Assembly: GCA_020723085.1 (NCBI GenBank)
Contig: DYJN01000006.1
Coordinates: 38,380-88,667 of the forward strand
Length of the DNA: 50,288 nt
Direction of reading: 5' to 3'
DNA from: Arcobacter sp.
GTDB taxonomy: Bacteria > Acidobacteriota > Terriglobia > Bryobacterales > Bryobacteraceae
Shown here: in pieces, positions 8,816 through 20,010 of the stretch
Layout of the letters: the number at the start of each line of letters is the position of its first letter
Numbering within the stretch: position 1 is the stretch's first letter
Notes under the pieces: generated by a model
The model's database searches: none
Seen by the model: the letters and a program-made list of their open reading frames with translations, nothing else
Told to the model about the DNA's origin: nothing
Made by a program: the position numbers and the translations under genes

Positions 8816-10459
8816 ATGTTCGGTATGGCGCTGCACCCGCTTGCCGGCCACCCCGCCCCCCCAGAGTCCCTCGTCGATGTCAAGAAGCTCGTCGGCGCTT
8901 ACTATGAGAAGGCGCCCGACATGAGCGACCCGCACCAGCGGGTGAGCTTCGGCACCAGCGGCCACCGCGGCACTTCTCTTGCCGCCACGTTCACCGAATC
9001 CCACATCCTCGCCATCGCCCAGGCCATCTGCGAGTACCGCCGCGAACGCGGCTGCACGGGAGCGCTCTTCGTGGGCAAGGACACGCACGCGCTGTCAGCG
9101 CCGGCCGAGCGCACCGCGATCGAAGTCTTCGCCGCCAACGGCGTTGACGTCGCCATCGAACAGGACGGCGGCTACACGCCCACTCCGGTGATCTCGCACG
9201 CCATTCTCCGGGCCAACCGGAACGGCGGCGCCTTGAGCGACGGCGTCGTGATCACGCCGAGCCACAATCCGCCCTCCGACGGCGGCTTCAAATACAACCC
9301 GCCCGATGGCGGTCCGGCAGGCTCGGACGTGACCTCGTGGATCGAACGCCGCGCCAACGAGCTCCTGCTCGAAGGCAACCGCGGCGTCCGGCGCCTCCCG
9401 TATGATGAGGCCCTGCGCTCCGGGCGCGTGCGCGGCGTCGATTTCGCTCAGGGCTACATCGAGCAGCTCGGCGCCGTCATCGACATGGACGCCATCCGCG
9501 CCGCGGGGCTGCGCATCGGCGTCGATCCGCTGGGCGGCGCCGCCGTCCACTATTGGGCGCGCATCGCCGGCCGTTACGGGTTGAACCTCACGGTCGTGAA
9601 TCCGCGCGTGGATCCGGCGTTCTCCTTCATGACGCTCGACCACGACGGCAAGATCCGCATGGACTGCTCCAGCCCCTATGCCATGGCCGGGCTCGTGAAC
9701 CTGAAGGATCAATTCGATGTCGCCTTCGGCAACGATCCGGACACGGACCGCCACGGCATCGTCACGCCTGACGGGCTGATGAATCCGAACCACTATCTCT
9801 GCGCCGCCATCCGCTATCTGTGCACGCACCGCCCCGGATGGCCCGCGGCGGCGAAGATCGGCAAGACCCTGGTGTCGAGCGGAATCATCGACCGCGTGGC
9901 GGCAGCCGTGGGGCGCGAAGTCTGCGAAGTGCCTGTGGGATTCAAGTGGTTCGCGCCGGGGCTCCATGACGGCTCGCTCTGCTTCGGCGGCGAGGAAAGC
10001 GCCGGGGCGAGCTTCGTGCGCCGCGACGGCAGGGTCTGGACCACCGACAAGGACGGCATCATCCTCGGGCTGCTCGCCTGCGAGATCATGGCTGTCACCG
10101 GGCGCGATCCCGCGGCGCATTACCGCGAGATCGAGAGCGAATTAGGCCGCTCCTTCTACACGCGGATCGACACGCCGGCCGAACCCGAGCAGAAAGCGAA
10201 GCTCGCGCGGCTGGACGCGGGCGCGGTCTCAGACAGCGAACTGGCAGGCGACCCGATCACGGCGAAGCTCACCGCGGCGCCGGGCAACGGCGCGCCCATT
10301 GGCGGCCTGAAAGTCGTCACTGCGGGCGGGTGGTTCGCCGCCAGGCCATCCGGCACCGAGAACATCTACAAGCTGTACGTCGAGAGCTTCCGCAGCGCGG
10401 AGCATCTCCAGAGGATCGTGGAAGAGGCGCGGGCGCTGGTGCTCCGCGCCCTGCGCTGA
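8816..10459 (+). CDS. pgm: Alpha-D-phosphoglucomutase
   Basis: A 547-residue enzyme, the length of E. coli Pgm (546). It interconverts glucose 1-phosphate and glucose 6-phosphate through a phosphoserine intermediate. The N-terminal SFGTSGHRG motif (~44-52), the active-site serine S149 in TPSHNPP, the metal-binding loop DPDTDRHG, the sugar-binding GEESAGAS and the phosphate-binding RPSGTEN near the C-terminus are all present, so it should be active. ATG 8816 is used; ATG 8825 is in frame 9 nt on and equally possible. It is divergent from the aldo/keto-reductase-like gene and ends 4 bp before the stop of a convergent membrane protein gene. Confidence 0.95.
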   Translation: MFGMALHPLAGHPAPPESLVDVKKLVGAYYEKAPDMSDPHQRVSFGTSGHRGTSLAATFTESHILAIAQAICEYRRERGCTGALFVGKDTHALSAPAERTAIEVFAANGVDVAIEQDGGYTPTPVISHAILRANRNGGALSDGVVITPSHNPPSDGGFKYNPPDGGPAGSDVTSWIERRANELLLEGNRGVRRLPYDEALRSGRVRGVDFAQGYIEQLGAVIDMDAIRAAGLRIGVDPLGGAAVHYWARIAGRYGLNLTVVNPRVDPAFSFMTLDHDGKIRMDCSSPYAMAGLVNLKDQFDVAFGNDPDTDRHGIVTPDGLMNPNHYLCAAIRYLCTHRPGWPAAAKIGKTLVSSGIIDRVAAAVGREVCEVPVGFKWFAPGLHDGSLCFGGEESAGASFVRRDGRVWTTDKDGIILGLLACEIMAVTGRDPAAHYREIESELGRSFYTRIDTPAEPEQKAKLARLDAGAVSDSELAGDPITAKLTAAPGNGAPIGGLKVVTAGGWFAARPSGTENIYKLYVESFRSAEHLQRIVEEARALVLRALR

Positions 10460-10463
10460 AGCG

Positions 10464-11174
10464 TCAGTCGAGCGCGGCGATCTCGCCGGGCACGATCTTG
10501 CGCGTGCGCGGCAGGTAGCCGCGGTAGCTGAGGTATCCGGCGCCGGCCAGGACGCCCACGAACACTGCCAGCTTGATGAGGTCGTTTGTCCGGTTTGCCG
10601 GCAGCGTCTTCCAGAGAGCCCAGAGGACGGGTTGAGCGATGCACATGGCCCACACGGTGCCATAGAAATAGCGGCGCTCGTCCCCTTCGCCCGCCGTCGA
10701 TGGCTTCACGCGCGGCAGCTTGCCGAGCAAGCCCAGGATCCAGATCGGCACGGCGATGGGGAAGTACCCATGCCAGTAGATCTGCTTGAGCATCCATTTG
10801 CCTGTGATCACCGCCACGGTCAGTCCCGCAAGATTCAGCAGCCCATAGGTGATGGCGGCGCTCCAGGCGAAGGTGTAGCAGACGCGGCGGTAGAGAGGGT
10901 TGGGCTTGTCTTCCGTGAACCGGATGATGTATGGCGCCGGCTCGCACCCCGGCAGCCTGCCGCGCAGCCCGGCGATGCCCGTTCCCACGAGCACAGCCGC
11001 CAGCCACCACGTCATGCTGCCGCCGAAACCCTGCTCGAAGAGCCGGAACACCATCGGCCCGGGGATCAGAAAAAACACAAAGATCCAGATGGGCCAGTGG
11101 TTGAAGCGATAGTAGAGCTTGTTGCGCGTGCGGATTTTCCGCTGGCTGGCCAGTTCGATCTTGACATCCACCAT
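10464..11174 (-). CDS. Multi-spanning membrane protein of unknown function
   Basis: A 236-residue protein. The start at the ATG at 11174 has GGAAGG 5 nt upstream; a longer frame to 11195 adds seven residues without a better ribosome-binding site. A short basic N-terminal tail (residues ~1-20) precedes about six hydrophobic segments, including 'WPIWIFVFFLIPGPMVF', 'WWLAAVLVGTGIAGL' and 'LAVFVGVLAGAGYL'. The charge pattern suggests a cytoplasmic N-terminus. I do not recognise the family. The gene is divergent from the SDR gene (48-bp spacer) and convergent with pgm, so it is probably monocistronic. Confidence 0.8.
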   Translation of the reverse strand: MVDVKIELASQRKIRTRNKLYYRFNHWPIWIFVFFLIPGPMVFRLFEQGFGGSMTWWLAAVLVGTGIAGLRGRLPGCEPAPYIIRFTEDKPNPLYRRVCYTFAWSAAITYGLLNLAGLTVAVITGKWMLKQIYWHGYFPIAVPIWILGLLGKLPRVKPSTAGEGDERRYFYGTVWAMCIAQPVLWALWKTLPANRTNDLIKLAVFVGVLAGAGYLSYRGYLPRTRKIVPGEIAALD

Positions 11175-11221
11175 ACAAACCTTCCAGTGTGCCACAGCCG
11201 GGCCGCGCGGCAGGCGGTAGA

Positions 11222-12001
11222 ATGCGGCTCATGCGGATCAGCCTCGATGGGCAGAGGGCGCTCGTCACAGGCGGCGCGCGGGGCATCGGCGCGGCAACCG
11301 CCGGGGCTTTGCGCGCGTGCGGAGCGGAAGTGATCGTCGTGGACAGGCTCGGCGATGCGCCCGTCGATGTCGCCGATCCGCAGGCGCTGGAAGACGCCTT
11401 CGCCCGCGCTGGCGCGCTCGACGTCGTCGTGGCCAATGCGGGCGCGACCCTGTTCCGCCGGCTCGATGAGATGGTCGATGAGGACTGGCGCCGCCTGCTC
11501 GACATCAATCTGACCGGCGCATTCCACACCGTGCGGCTGGCGGCGCGCGTCATGAAGCCGCGCCGCCGCGGCGCCATCGTGCTTGCCGCAAGCACCAATT
11601 CTTTCGATGGTGAAGCGGACCTCGCCGCCTACAACGCCACCAAGGCGGGTCTGCTCGGCATTCTCCGCACGGCGTCGAATGAACTCGGCCCCTGGGGCAT
11701 CCGCGTCAACGCCGTCTGCCCGGGGCTGATCCGCACGGATCTCACGGCCGGCCACTTCGCGCAGCCGCAGTTGTTGAAAGACTACTGCCGCCACATCCCG
11801 CTCGGCCGCGGCGGCGCGCCCGAGGAGGTGGCGCTGGCCATCGTGTTCCTCGCCTCGCCTCTGGCTTCCTACATCACCGGCGCAACGCTTCTGGTCGACG
11901 GAGGCCAGATGGCGGCCAAGTTCGGCATCTGGGATGAGCGCATGGGGCGCTTTGCCGGCGATCACTGGGAGCTCGCGGACCCGCCTTCGACCACCGCCTG
12001 A
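11222..12001 (+). CDS. Short-chain dehydrogenase/reductase (SDR family)
   Basis: A 259-residue classical SDR. It has the Rossmann cofactor motif TGGARGIG near the N-terminus, the NAG motif (VVVANAGA), a catalytic serine within AASTNS and the YNATK (YxxxK) pair. An aspartate follows the second beta strand (VIVVDR), which favours NAD(H) over NADP(H). The substrate cannot be read from the sequence. ATG 11222 has a partial AGGCGG site 5 nt upstream; ATG 11231 is the alternative and gives the usual spacing to the glycine motif. The last 40 bp overlap, tail to tail, with the 3' end of the DUF72 gene. Confidence 0.9.
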   Translation: MRLMRISLDGQRALVTGGARGIGAATAGALRACGAEVIVVDRLGDAPVDVADPQALEDAFARAGALDVVVANAGATLFRRLDEMVDEDWRRLLDINLTGAFHTVRLAARVMKPRRRGAIVLAASTNSFDGEADLAAYNATKAGLLGILRTASNELGPWGIRVNAVCPGLIRTDLTAGHFAQPQLLKDYCRHIPLGRGGAPEEVALAIVFLASPLASYITGATLLVDGGQMAAKFGIWDERMGRFAGDHWELADPPSTTA

Positions 12002-12951
12002 ATCGTCGCCGGAGCATTGCCCTCCAGCCGGTTGTTCACGAACAGGAACGCCATCTGCCTCCGCTGCCGCGCGCGCTCGATCAGCGCCCGCAGCGCCGCC
12101 CGCGCGCCCTCGTTGACCTCTTGCACCCGCTCATACGGCTCGAATTGCTTCACCGCCTCCTCGTACGTCCGCCCGTGCCGCAGCAGGGCGCGCGCCGTCA
12201 GAAAATCCGCCGTGTAGGCGGCTTCGATTTTCACCTGCTGCTCGATGGGCGGCATTCGGGTCCACGAGTTGAATACGTGCGCCGCCCCGCGCCCGCGCAG
12301 CGCGTCAAAGTAGGGCTCGTCGAGATACTCCCTGTTCCGGATCTCGACCGCGTACCGCCAGCCGGCGGGCAGCGCGGCGAGAAAGCGCCGCAGGTCCGCG
12401 GCGAACGGCTCGACGCTTTCGTAGTGCCGCTTGCCCATCGTGCCGAACTCGAAGATGAGCACGCCCACCTGCGCGGCGTAGGGCTCCAGCGGCTCCAGAA
12501 ATGCGCGCTGAAACAGGTCCGCATTCAGGAAATGCTCGTTCGCCTTCCCTGCCCTGCCTCCGTAACGCGCGTGCCCCGGCCATTCCTTCACGGTGATCTC
12601 TTCCGGCGCCTTCAGCCCGAACTGCAGCCTCGGCGATGCCGAGCCGAACAGCCGCCGCCAGTAGTCGCGCGACGGGAATTGGTAGAAGGAAAAATCGCCG
12701 CCCACGGCGGGAAAGACCTCGGCGTACTCCGCCAGGCATTCTGCCTCGAACTTTTTCTGCGAAAAGCGCCCGCGCGTCATGTAGCGCTCGCGCGTGTAGA
12801 TCCGCCCGATCCAGCCTTCGTACTTCCACGAGCTCGTGCCCAGGTAAATCCCCTGCGAAGCGAGTTCGGCAAGGCGAGCCGCCAGGCGCGCGCGCGGCGA
12901 GGACGGTTCCGTGAATAAAGGCAGGGATTCCATGCTCGGCCTGCTTCTCAT
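11962..12951 (-). CDS. DUF72 (YecE-like) family protein
   Basis: A 329-residue protein. The motifs 'IYLGTSSWKYEGWIGRIY', 'FSFYQFPSRDYW', 'FGLKAPEEITV' and 'AFLFVNNRLEGNAP' are the hallmarks of DUF72, a TIM-barrel family found across bacteria without an assigned reaction. No signal peptide or membrane segment is visible, so it is cytoplasmic. ATG 12951 has GGGGAGA close upstream; ATG 12933 is the alternative. It shares its upstream region with lexA, whose start is 60 bp away on the other strand, so LexA could affect both. The 3' end overlaps the SDR gene by 40 bp. Confidence 0.9.
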   Translation of the reverse strand: MRSRPSMESLPLFTEPSSPRARLAARLAELASQGIYLGTSSWKYEGWIGRIYTRERYMTRGRFSQKKFEAECLAEYAEVFPAVGGDFSFYQFPSRDYWRRLFGSASPRLQFGLKAPEEITVKEWPGHARYGGRAGKANEHFLNADLFQRAFLEPLEPYAAQVGVLIFEFGTMGKRHYESVEPFAADLRRFLAALPAGWRYAVEIRNREYLDEPYFDALRGRGAAHVFNSWTRMPPIEQQVKIEAAYTADFLTARALLRHGRTYEEAVKQFEPYERVQEVNEGARAALRALIERARQRRQMAFLFVNNRLEGNAPATIQAVVEGGSASSQ

Positions 12952-12975
12952 TGTCTCCCCGGCGCGGCGGAGGGA

Positions 12976-13004
12976 TTGACAGGGAGTTCAAAAGTGTAAA
13001 TAAT
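12976..13004 (+). promoter_or_regulatory. lexA promoter
   Basis: A perfect -35 TTGACA (12976-12981) is followed by a 17-bp spacer and AATAAT (12999-13004); TAAATA at 12997 with a 15-bp spacer is a second reading. With the first, transcription would begin at or next to the A of the lexA ATG (13011). No Shine-Dalgarno sequence precedes that ATG. Confidence 0.65.
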
Positions 13005-13008
13005 TACA
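12995..13008. promoter_or_regulatory. Candidate LexA operator (inverted repeat over the lexA -10)
   Basis: TGTAA-ATAA-TTACA is an inverted repeat with 5-bp arms and a 4-bp spacer, lying on the -10 element and ending 2 bp before the lexA start. It is strikingly AT-rich for this genome. Autorepression is the rule for lexA, so this is the natural operator candidate, but it matches neither the E. coli CTGT-N8-ACAG nor the Gram-positive GAAC-N4-GTTC box. Confidence 0.5.
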
Positions 13009-13010
13009 GT

Positions 13011-13628
13011 ATGGAGTTGACAGCCCGGCAGCAGGAGATCTACGACTACATCCTGGCCTACCGGCGCGGGAACGGATGCTCGCCGTCGATTCCCGAGATC
13101 CAGCGCCATTTCGGCATCCGCAGCCCGAACGGCGTGGCGGGGCATCTCCATGCACTGGAATCCAAGGGCGTCATCCGCCTGTCGAGCCGCGGCTCGCGGC
13201 GCATCGACGTGCCTGCGGATCCCGCGCCGGGGGCGCGCGTCACATCCCTGCCCGTGTTTGGCGCGATTCCGGCGGGTCCGCCTCAGGCTGTCGCGCCTGC
13301 GGCAGCGGAGGGCGACGCATGGCTTGACGAAACGCTGCTCGGCTTCCGCCCGAAGCCCGCCTCGTTCCTGCTGAAGGTGCGGGGCGATTCGATGAAGGAC
13401 GCCGGCATTCTGGACGGCGATCTGGTGCTGGTGGAGCCGAACCCCGCGCCGCGCGCGGGGCAGATTGTGGCGGCGCTCATCGACGGCGAATCGACGCTGA
13501 AGCGGCTGGTGAAGCTCCGCGGCGCGTGGTTCCTCAAAGCGGAGAACCCCGCGTATCCGGAGCTGCACCCGCGCGCAGATCTGGTGATTCAGGGCGTCGT
13601 GCGCACAGTGATCCGGAGGATGAACTGA
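13011..13628 (+). CDS. lexA: LexA repressor (SOS response)
   Basis: A 205-residue protein, the usual LexA length. Residues ~1-65 are the winged helix-turn-helix DNA-binding domain (LTARQQEIYDYI ... SPNGVAGHLHALESKGVI). Residues ~78-200 are the S24 self-cleavage domain: scissile Ala88-Gly89 in FGAIPAGPP, nucleophile Ser127 in RGDSMKD and general base Lys164 in STLKRLVK. RecA-stimulated self-cleavage should therefore be intact. ATG 13011 is chosen because it gives the standard LexA N-terminus; the longer frame from 12951 runs through the promoter. It is divergent from the DUF72 gene and apparently monocistronic. Confidence 0.95.
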   Translation: MELTARQQEIYDYILAYRRGNGCSPSIPEIQRHFGIRSPNGVAGHLHALESKGVIRLSSRGSRRIDVPADPAPGARVTSLPVFGAIPAGPPQAVAPAAAEGDAWLDETLLGFRPKPASFLLKVRGDSMKDAGILDGDLVLVEPNPAPRAGQIVAALIDGESTLKRLVKLRGAWFLKAENPAYPELHPRADLVIQGVVRTVIRRMN

Positions 13629-13867
13629 CCCGCCGGGCTATGCCGGCGGCATGGCGCGGGACGGCAGGATCCGGACGGGCGCGTCCACGACAGGATGAGC
13701 CGCAGGTGGGGCGCCCGCCGTGCCCGGCGCCGCTGCAACAACGGAAGTCCAGATTGTTTTGCCCGCCCTGCGGCCGCCGCATGAGTCGCGCCGGCGATGC
13801 CTGGCTTCGTGCTGCGCTTGCGGGCCAGTCTTTCTTCTGATACACAGAGACGCGGGGCGGGAGAATT

Positions 13868-14686
13868 TTGCGCCGGATGATTTCATTCGTCCTTACTTGT
13901 TCGGAGCAGGAAGCCGAGCGGCTCTCCGCGGAGCTGTGGGAGCGCGGCGCGGCAGGCATTGAAGAGATCTCCCTGCCAGGCAGCCGCTGCCGGCTTCGCG
14001 CCTATTTCGAGAACCCCGAGGGGCTGCCGGATGCGTTCGCCGCATACGGCGGGCGCGTGGAGCCGGTGCCGGACGTCGATTGGGAATCCGTGTCGCGCCA
14101 GGCATGGCCGGCGTTTCCTCTGGCGCGGCGCCTTTTCCTCGCGCCGGAGTGGGACCAAAGCCCCACGCCGCCGGGGCGGCTGCGGCTGATCATCCACCCC
14201 GGACAGGCGCTCGGCACGGGCGCGCATCCCGCCACCCGGCTGTGCCTCGAGGCGCTCGACCAATATGTGGAACCCGGCCAGAAGGTCCTTGACGTCGGTA
14301 CGGGATCCGGCATCCTCGCTGCCGCTGCGCTGCGATTAGGCGCGCGCGTGGCTGTGGGCTGCGACATCGACCCCGCCTCGCTGGAAATCGCCCGCCGGAA
14401 CTTGCATGCCGATGGCCTGACAGCGGCGCTGTTCCGCGGCTCGGCGCGGGCGGTGCGCGCGGGCGCGTTCGACATTGTCGTGGCCAACATCAACGCCGCC
14501 ACCCATGAATCGCTGGCGGGGGACTACTCAAGGCTCGAGCCGCGCCTGCTGGTTCTGAGCGGATTTCCGGAGCGCGATGCCCCCGCCGTGGAGACAGCGA
14601 TGCGGCGGTCCGGCTATCGCGTGGTGGCGCGGCAGTCGGAAGAGGAGTGGCGATGCCTGATCCTGGCTCGTGAGCCCGGCGCGTGA
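13868..14686 (+). CDS. prmA: Ribosomal protein L11 methyltransferase
   Basis: A 272-residue S-adenosylmethionine-dependent methyltransferase, slightly shorter than E. coli PrmA. The linker/entry motif GTGAHPATRLCLEAL, the SAM-binding loop DVGTGSGILAAAALRLGA and the NIN-type motif (VVANINA) identify it as the enzyme that trimethylates L11. The poorly conserved N-terminal ~90 residues would be the substrate-recognition domain. The TTG at 13868 has GGGAG 4 nt upstream; ATG 13877 is the alternative with poorer spacing. The 239 bp between lexA and this gene show no further ORF. A convergent M16 peptidase gene follows. Confidence 0.92.
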   Translation: MRRMISFVLTCSEQEAERLSAELWERGAAGIEEISLPGSRCRLRAYFENPEGLPDAFAAYGGRVEPVPDVDWESVSRQAWPAFPLARRLFLAPEWDQSPTPPGRLRLIIHPGQALGTGAHPATRLCLEALDQYVEPGQKVLDVGTGSGILAAAALRLGARVAVGCDIDPASLEIARRNLHADGLTAALFRGSARAVRAGAFDIVVANINAATHESLAGDYSRLEPRLLVLSGFPERDAPAVETAMRRSGYRVVARQSEEEWRCLILAREPGA

Positions 14687-14759
14687 TGGCGCGGGGCGCG
14701 CCGGCGGCGCCGCGCTTTGAGCGCGCCGCCCCTGCCCTGCCCTGTTCCGCCCGCCGGCG

Positions 14760-16174
14760 CTATTCGAACATTTCCTCGACGGGCGCCACGCGGGTGTTCC
14801 GCGCCTCCACCTCGATGCGCCGCCGCCGTACCGCCTCGTCCTCCCGGAGCAACCAGTCCGGCTTGGCGGACTGATATCGGATGTCCGATGGCGCATTGCC
14901 GAGGATCGCGTTTCTCAACGCGCCCATGTCCGGACCAGCGAAAGCGAACCCCAGTGCGCGCGGGCGCAGATGCCGCTCCACGGCGCGGCGGACATCGGCC
15001 GGCGTCAGCTCCGGAAGCCTCCGCCGCAAGTACTCCGACTGCAACCCCGTGCCATAGAACAGGCCGTCGATTTCGTGCCCGAGCTGCGCGCTGCGGGCCT
15101 CTTCGAGCAGCACCCAGTGCCGCTCGAGGAAGGAGCGCGCGGCTTCAAACTCTCCTTCCGTGAGCCCATCTGCGGCGAGCCTCTCCATTTCATGCAGCGC
15201 CAGGCGCAAGGCGAAGTGCGCCTGCGCGGGCGCTACAGGGCGCACCCACAGCTCGAAGATCTGCCGCTGCCGCGCGTGGTTCGGCTCCGGCTCGAGCGTG
15301 AACATCGGCGCCGGGAAGTACTCGATGTAGGCGTAATCGCCGTAGTTCAAACCGCGCTGCTGGCGCAGGCTCTGGAACAGCCGGCCGCTGCTCATCCGGT
15401 GCTGCCCCAGCGCGGATGCGGCCACCAGCAGCGCCGGATAGTCCTCGTGCCCCCGGCGGACCTCCAGAGGGAAGCCCGCGGAAATGGCCACGCTCTGCGC
15501 CGGCTTCTCCACGAAAACCATGGAAGAGGCGGCCGGCGCGGGCGCTTCCGGGACGGATCCGCCGCTTCGAGTTCTCGCCGGCAGCGCCCCCAGCCGCTCC
15601 CGCAGCCGCGCGGCGGCGCTCTCGGCTTGCGCCCCGCCACAGGCGATGATCACGTTCTCGCTGGCGTATTCGGCGGTGTAAAACTCGCGCGCCGCGCTCA
15701 GATCCATTCTCCGGAGAGACGTCACCCTCCCCTGGCATGGATGACCGTATGGATGGCCCTCGAACAGCAGCCCGTAGAGCGCCTCCCGCCCGAGCTCCTC
15801 GTCGTTCTCACCCCGCAAATCGGCTTCCAGATGGTGAATCGCGTCGCTGCGCAGGCGCAGGAAATCCTCCTCGCGCCAGCCGGGATCGCAGAGCATCTCG
15901 GCCAGCAGCTCCGTCATTTCGACTGCGTGATCCGCGTGGCACTCCATGCCGAAGCAGGTCATCTCCTTGTCCGCGGTGACCTCGACGGCGGCGCCGCGGG
16001 GAAACACGAAGTCCAGGATCTGTTTGTAGCTGCGCCGCCGCGTCCCCCCGTGGGCCAGCATTTGCGCGGCGAGCCACGCCGCCCCTTCCCTGCCCTGCGG
16101 ATCCAGAGCCGAGCCGGCGCGGAACACGGCTCGGACCGAAAGAATCGGCGAGCGGTCTTCGTGGACCAGGAACT

Positions 16175-16178
<4 letters not shown>
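14760..16178 (-). CDS. M16-family peptidase-like subunit lacking the zinc motif
   Basis: A 472-residue protein of the pitrilysin/M16 fold (residues ~1-210 and ~230-430, two repeated halves). At the place of HxxEH it reads 'GAAWLAAQMLAHGG', so it cannot bind catalytic zinc. It keeps the C-terminal substrate-holding Arg/Tyr motif (SLRQQRGLNYGDYAYIEY). In many bacteria such a subunit pairs with an HxxEH-containing partner, as in mitochondrial processing peptidase. The start ATG at 16178 overlaps the stop of that partner by 4 nt (ATGA), so the two are translationally coupled. No signal peptide is visible in either. Confidence 0.9.
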
Positions 16179-17452
<1,274 letters not shown>

Positions 17453-18781
17453 GAGTCTCCGCGGAGTTCTTCGTAGATTTCCGCCAGGCCGATCAGCCGC
17501 TCATCTTCGTAAGGCGCGCCGATGAACTGCGCGCCTGCCGGCATGCCCTCGCCGTTGACGCCCACGGGCACGGCCATGGCCGGCAGGCCGAACAGGTTGG
17601 CAGGCGTCAGCGGCCTCGCGGCCTCCAGAATGGGCATCGGCGGCTGCCGGTGCGGAAAAGCCGCCGTGCCGAAGGCCGGCGCCACTATCACCGTGTCCGC
17701 GCCTGTCTGTTCCAGCAGGCGGGCGCGCATCGCGTCGCGTTCGGAGAGCACCGCCAGCAGGCGCTCCGCCGTGACGGTTTCCCGCGCTTCCTGCAGGAGC
17801 GCCGTGCCCGTCCAGGCGCACTCCTGCTCCCGCCCGGCCGTCAGGCGACGCAGGCTTTGCGTGATGAGGTCGACGAAGAGCACGCGCCACAGCTCGTGCG
17901 CGCCGTCGAAGAGCCGGGCGTCGAAATCCGCCTTCCCGAAGCCCGCCTGCCAGAGGCCCTCCGCCGCCCGCACAGCCGCCGCCGCGCACTCCGGCCGCAC
18001 TCCCTCCGGCAGCCACAGGGCGATCTTCGTGCGGCGAACCTCCGGGCTGCGCCGCGGAACCGGCGCGCTGAAGGGATCAAGAACATCCCAGCCCGCCAGT
18101 GTTTCAAACAGAATCCGTACATCCCGTGCGGTCCGGGCAATGGGGCCGCAGACGCCCATGAATCCCCCCGGATGCCCGATGACCGGCCAGTGCCCCCCCG
18201 CGCCCACGCGGCCGGGGGTGGGTTTGAGGCCGCAGACGCCGCAGAAATGGGCCGGCTCGCGGATGGAGCCGCCTCCATCGCTGCCGATGCCCCCGGCGCT
18301 CATGAACGAGGCGATGGCAGCCGCCTCCCCTCCGCTCGACCCGCCCGGCGTGTACTGCGCGTTCCACGCGTGGTTCGTGCGCCCGATGATCCGGTTGTCG
18401 GTCTCGTAGTAGTACAGGAACTCGGGCGTGGAGGTCTTGCCGAGGACGATGGCGCCGGCGGCTTTCAGCCGCGCCGCCGCCGTCGAATCGCGCGCGGCCC
18501 GCTCTTCCCGCCGCAGCAGGCTGCCGCAGTACGTCACGCGCCCTTCGAGATCGAAGCTGTCCTTGACCGTCACCGGAATGCCCGCCAGCGGCCCTTCCAG
18601 CCTCTGGCGCGCCCGCTCGCGCGCTTCGTCGGCATAAACTTCGATAAAAGCATTTACGCGCGGATTTGTTTTTTCGATCTCCGCCAGATGCGCCTCAACG
18701 AGCTCTGCGGCGCTCGTCTCGCCCCTTTCGAGCGCCTCCCGCATCCGCCACAGAGGCAAACGGTTCCACATGCTTCCAGCC

Positions 18782-18805
18782 TAGCAGCGGCAGGGCCCGC
18801 TGCTA
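18782..18805. promoter_or_regulatory. Perfect 9-bp inverted repeat between amidase and moeA
   Basis: TAGCAGCGG-N6-CCGCTGCTA fills most of the 36-bp gap between the divergent amidase (start 18771) and moeA (start 18808). The symmetry and position fit a dimeric regulator's operator controlling both directions. A -10-like TACAAT (18804-18809) overlaps its right arm. It does not resemble the ModE box. Confidence 0.5.
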
Positions 18806-18807
18806 CA

Positions 18808-20010
18808 ATGGCGCATGTGGCGGCGTTGACATTTGAACAGGCGCGCGCGGAGGTGCTCGAGCGCGTCGCCGCGCGCGCGGCGCGGCCCGCGGTGGAGACC
18901 GCTCCGCTGGACGAAGCCTGCGGGCGGGTTCTGGCGGAAACCGTGATCGCCGACCGCGATTATCCTCCCGAGCCGCGCTCCATGCGCGACGGATTTGCGC
19001 TCCAGGCTTCTTCGACGCCCGGCGAGCTGCGCGTCGTGGGCGAGGTGCGCGCCGGCGAGCCGTGCCGCTTCACGGTCGGTCCCGGCGAGGCAGTGGAGAT
19101 CATGACCGGCGCCTCGGTTCCCGCCGGCGCCGACGCGGTGGTCATGTTCGAACACGTCTCCGCGGCAGGAGGCAGGCTCCGCGTGCCGCAGCCCGTCGAG
19201 CCGGGCGCGAACATCAGCCCGCGCGGCTCCAGCCTGAAAGCGGGCGCCGCCGCCGTGGATGCCGGCACGCGCCTGACACCCGCTTCCATGGCTTTGCTGG
19301 CGGCCGTCGGCGCGGCGCAGGCATCCGTCTTTGCACGCCCGCGGGTGGCGATCCTGCCCACGGGCGATGAGCTCGTCGGAATCGAAGAGCAGCCCGCCCC
19401 ATGGCAGATCCGCAATTCCAATTCGCACGCTCTGGCCGCTCAGGTGCGGCGCGCGGGCGGTATCCCGGTGGTCCTGCCCCCCGTGCGGGACCGGCTCGAT
19501 GACACGGTGGAGGCTCTCGAACAGGCGCTGAAACAGGATCTCGTGCTGGTGTCGGGGGGCGTCTCGGCGGGCACGTACGATCTGGTGGAAAAGGCGCTGG
19601 AGCGGTTCGGCGCCGTGTTCTATTTCGACCGCGTGCTGATCCAGCCGGGGCAGCCTTGCGTGTTCGGGCGCGCGGGCGAGACGTTCTTTTTTGGGCTGCC
19701 GGGCAACCCGGCGTCCACGTTCGTGTGTTTCGAAATCTTCGCCCGCGCCGCGCTGGATCTGCTGGCAGGCGTGGCGAAGCCGCCGCTGCCGTTCACGCTG
19801 GCGGTGCTGGCCGAGCCATTCCGGCACAAGCCCGGTCTGACCCGCTTCCTGCCGGCGCGGCTCGAGGACGGCGCGCGCCTGCATCCGATCGCCTGGGGCG
19901 GCTCTGGAGACGTGTGCGCGCTCGCCGGCGCCAACTGCTTCCTGGTCGCCGCCCCGGACCGGCCAAACTACGAAGCCGGAGAACTGATCCGCGTGCTGAT
20001 GGCCGTATGA
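18808..20010 (+). CDS. moeA: Molybdopterin molybdenumtransferase MoeA
   Basis: A 400-residue protein, near the family length. MoeA inserts molybdate into adenylylated molybdopterin. The essential aspartate region reads SMRDGFA (usually MDGYA; the Asp-Gly pair is kept), followed by [35 protein letters not shown] and [10 protein letters not shown], all MoeA landmarks, then the small C-terminal beta domain. I start at ATG 18808; GTG 18817 is in frame and would be nearly leaderless behind TACAAT at 18804. The much longer open frame running back to 17650 is a shadow of the amidase gene. First gene of a three-gene operon. Confidence 0.93.
   Translation: MAHVAALTFEQARAEVLERVAARAARPAVETAPLDEACGRVLAETVIADRDYPPEPRSMRDGFALQASSTPGELRVVGEVRAGEPCRFTVGPGEAVEIMTGASVPAGADAVVMFEHVSAAGGRLRVPQPVEPGANISPRGSSLKAGAAAVDAGTRLTPASMALLAAVGAAQASVFARPRVAILPTGDELVGIEEQPAPWQIRNSNSHALAAQVRRAGGIPVVLPPVRDRLDDTVEALEQALKQDLVLVSGGVSAGTYDLVEKALERFGAVFYFDRVLIQPGQPCVFGRAGETFFFGLPGNPASTFVCFEIFARAALDLLAGVAKPPLPFTLAVLAEPFRHKPGLTRFLPARLEDGARLHPIAWGGSGDVCALAGANCFLVAAPDRPNYEAGELIRVLMAV

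Noticed and set aside
17650-18807. Long plus-strand open frame fused in frame to moeA
   Set aside because: It is antisense to the well-supported amidase gene, and its arginine/proline-rich translation is a shadow caused by high GC.
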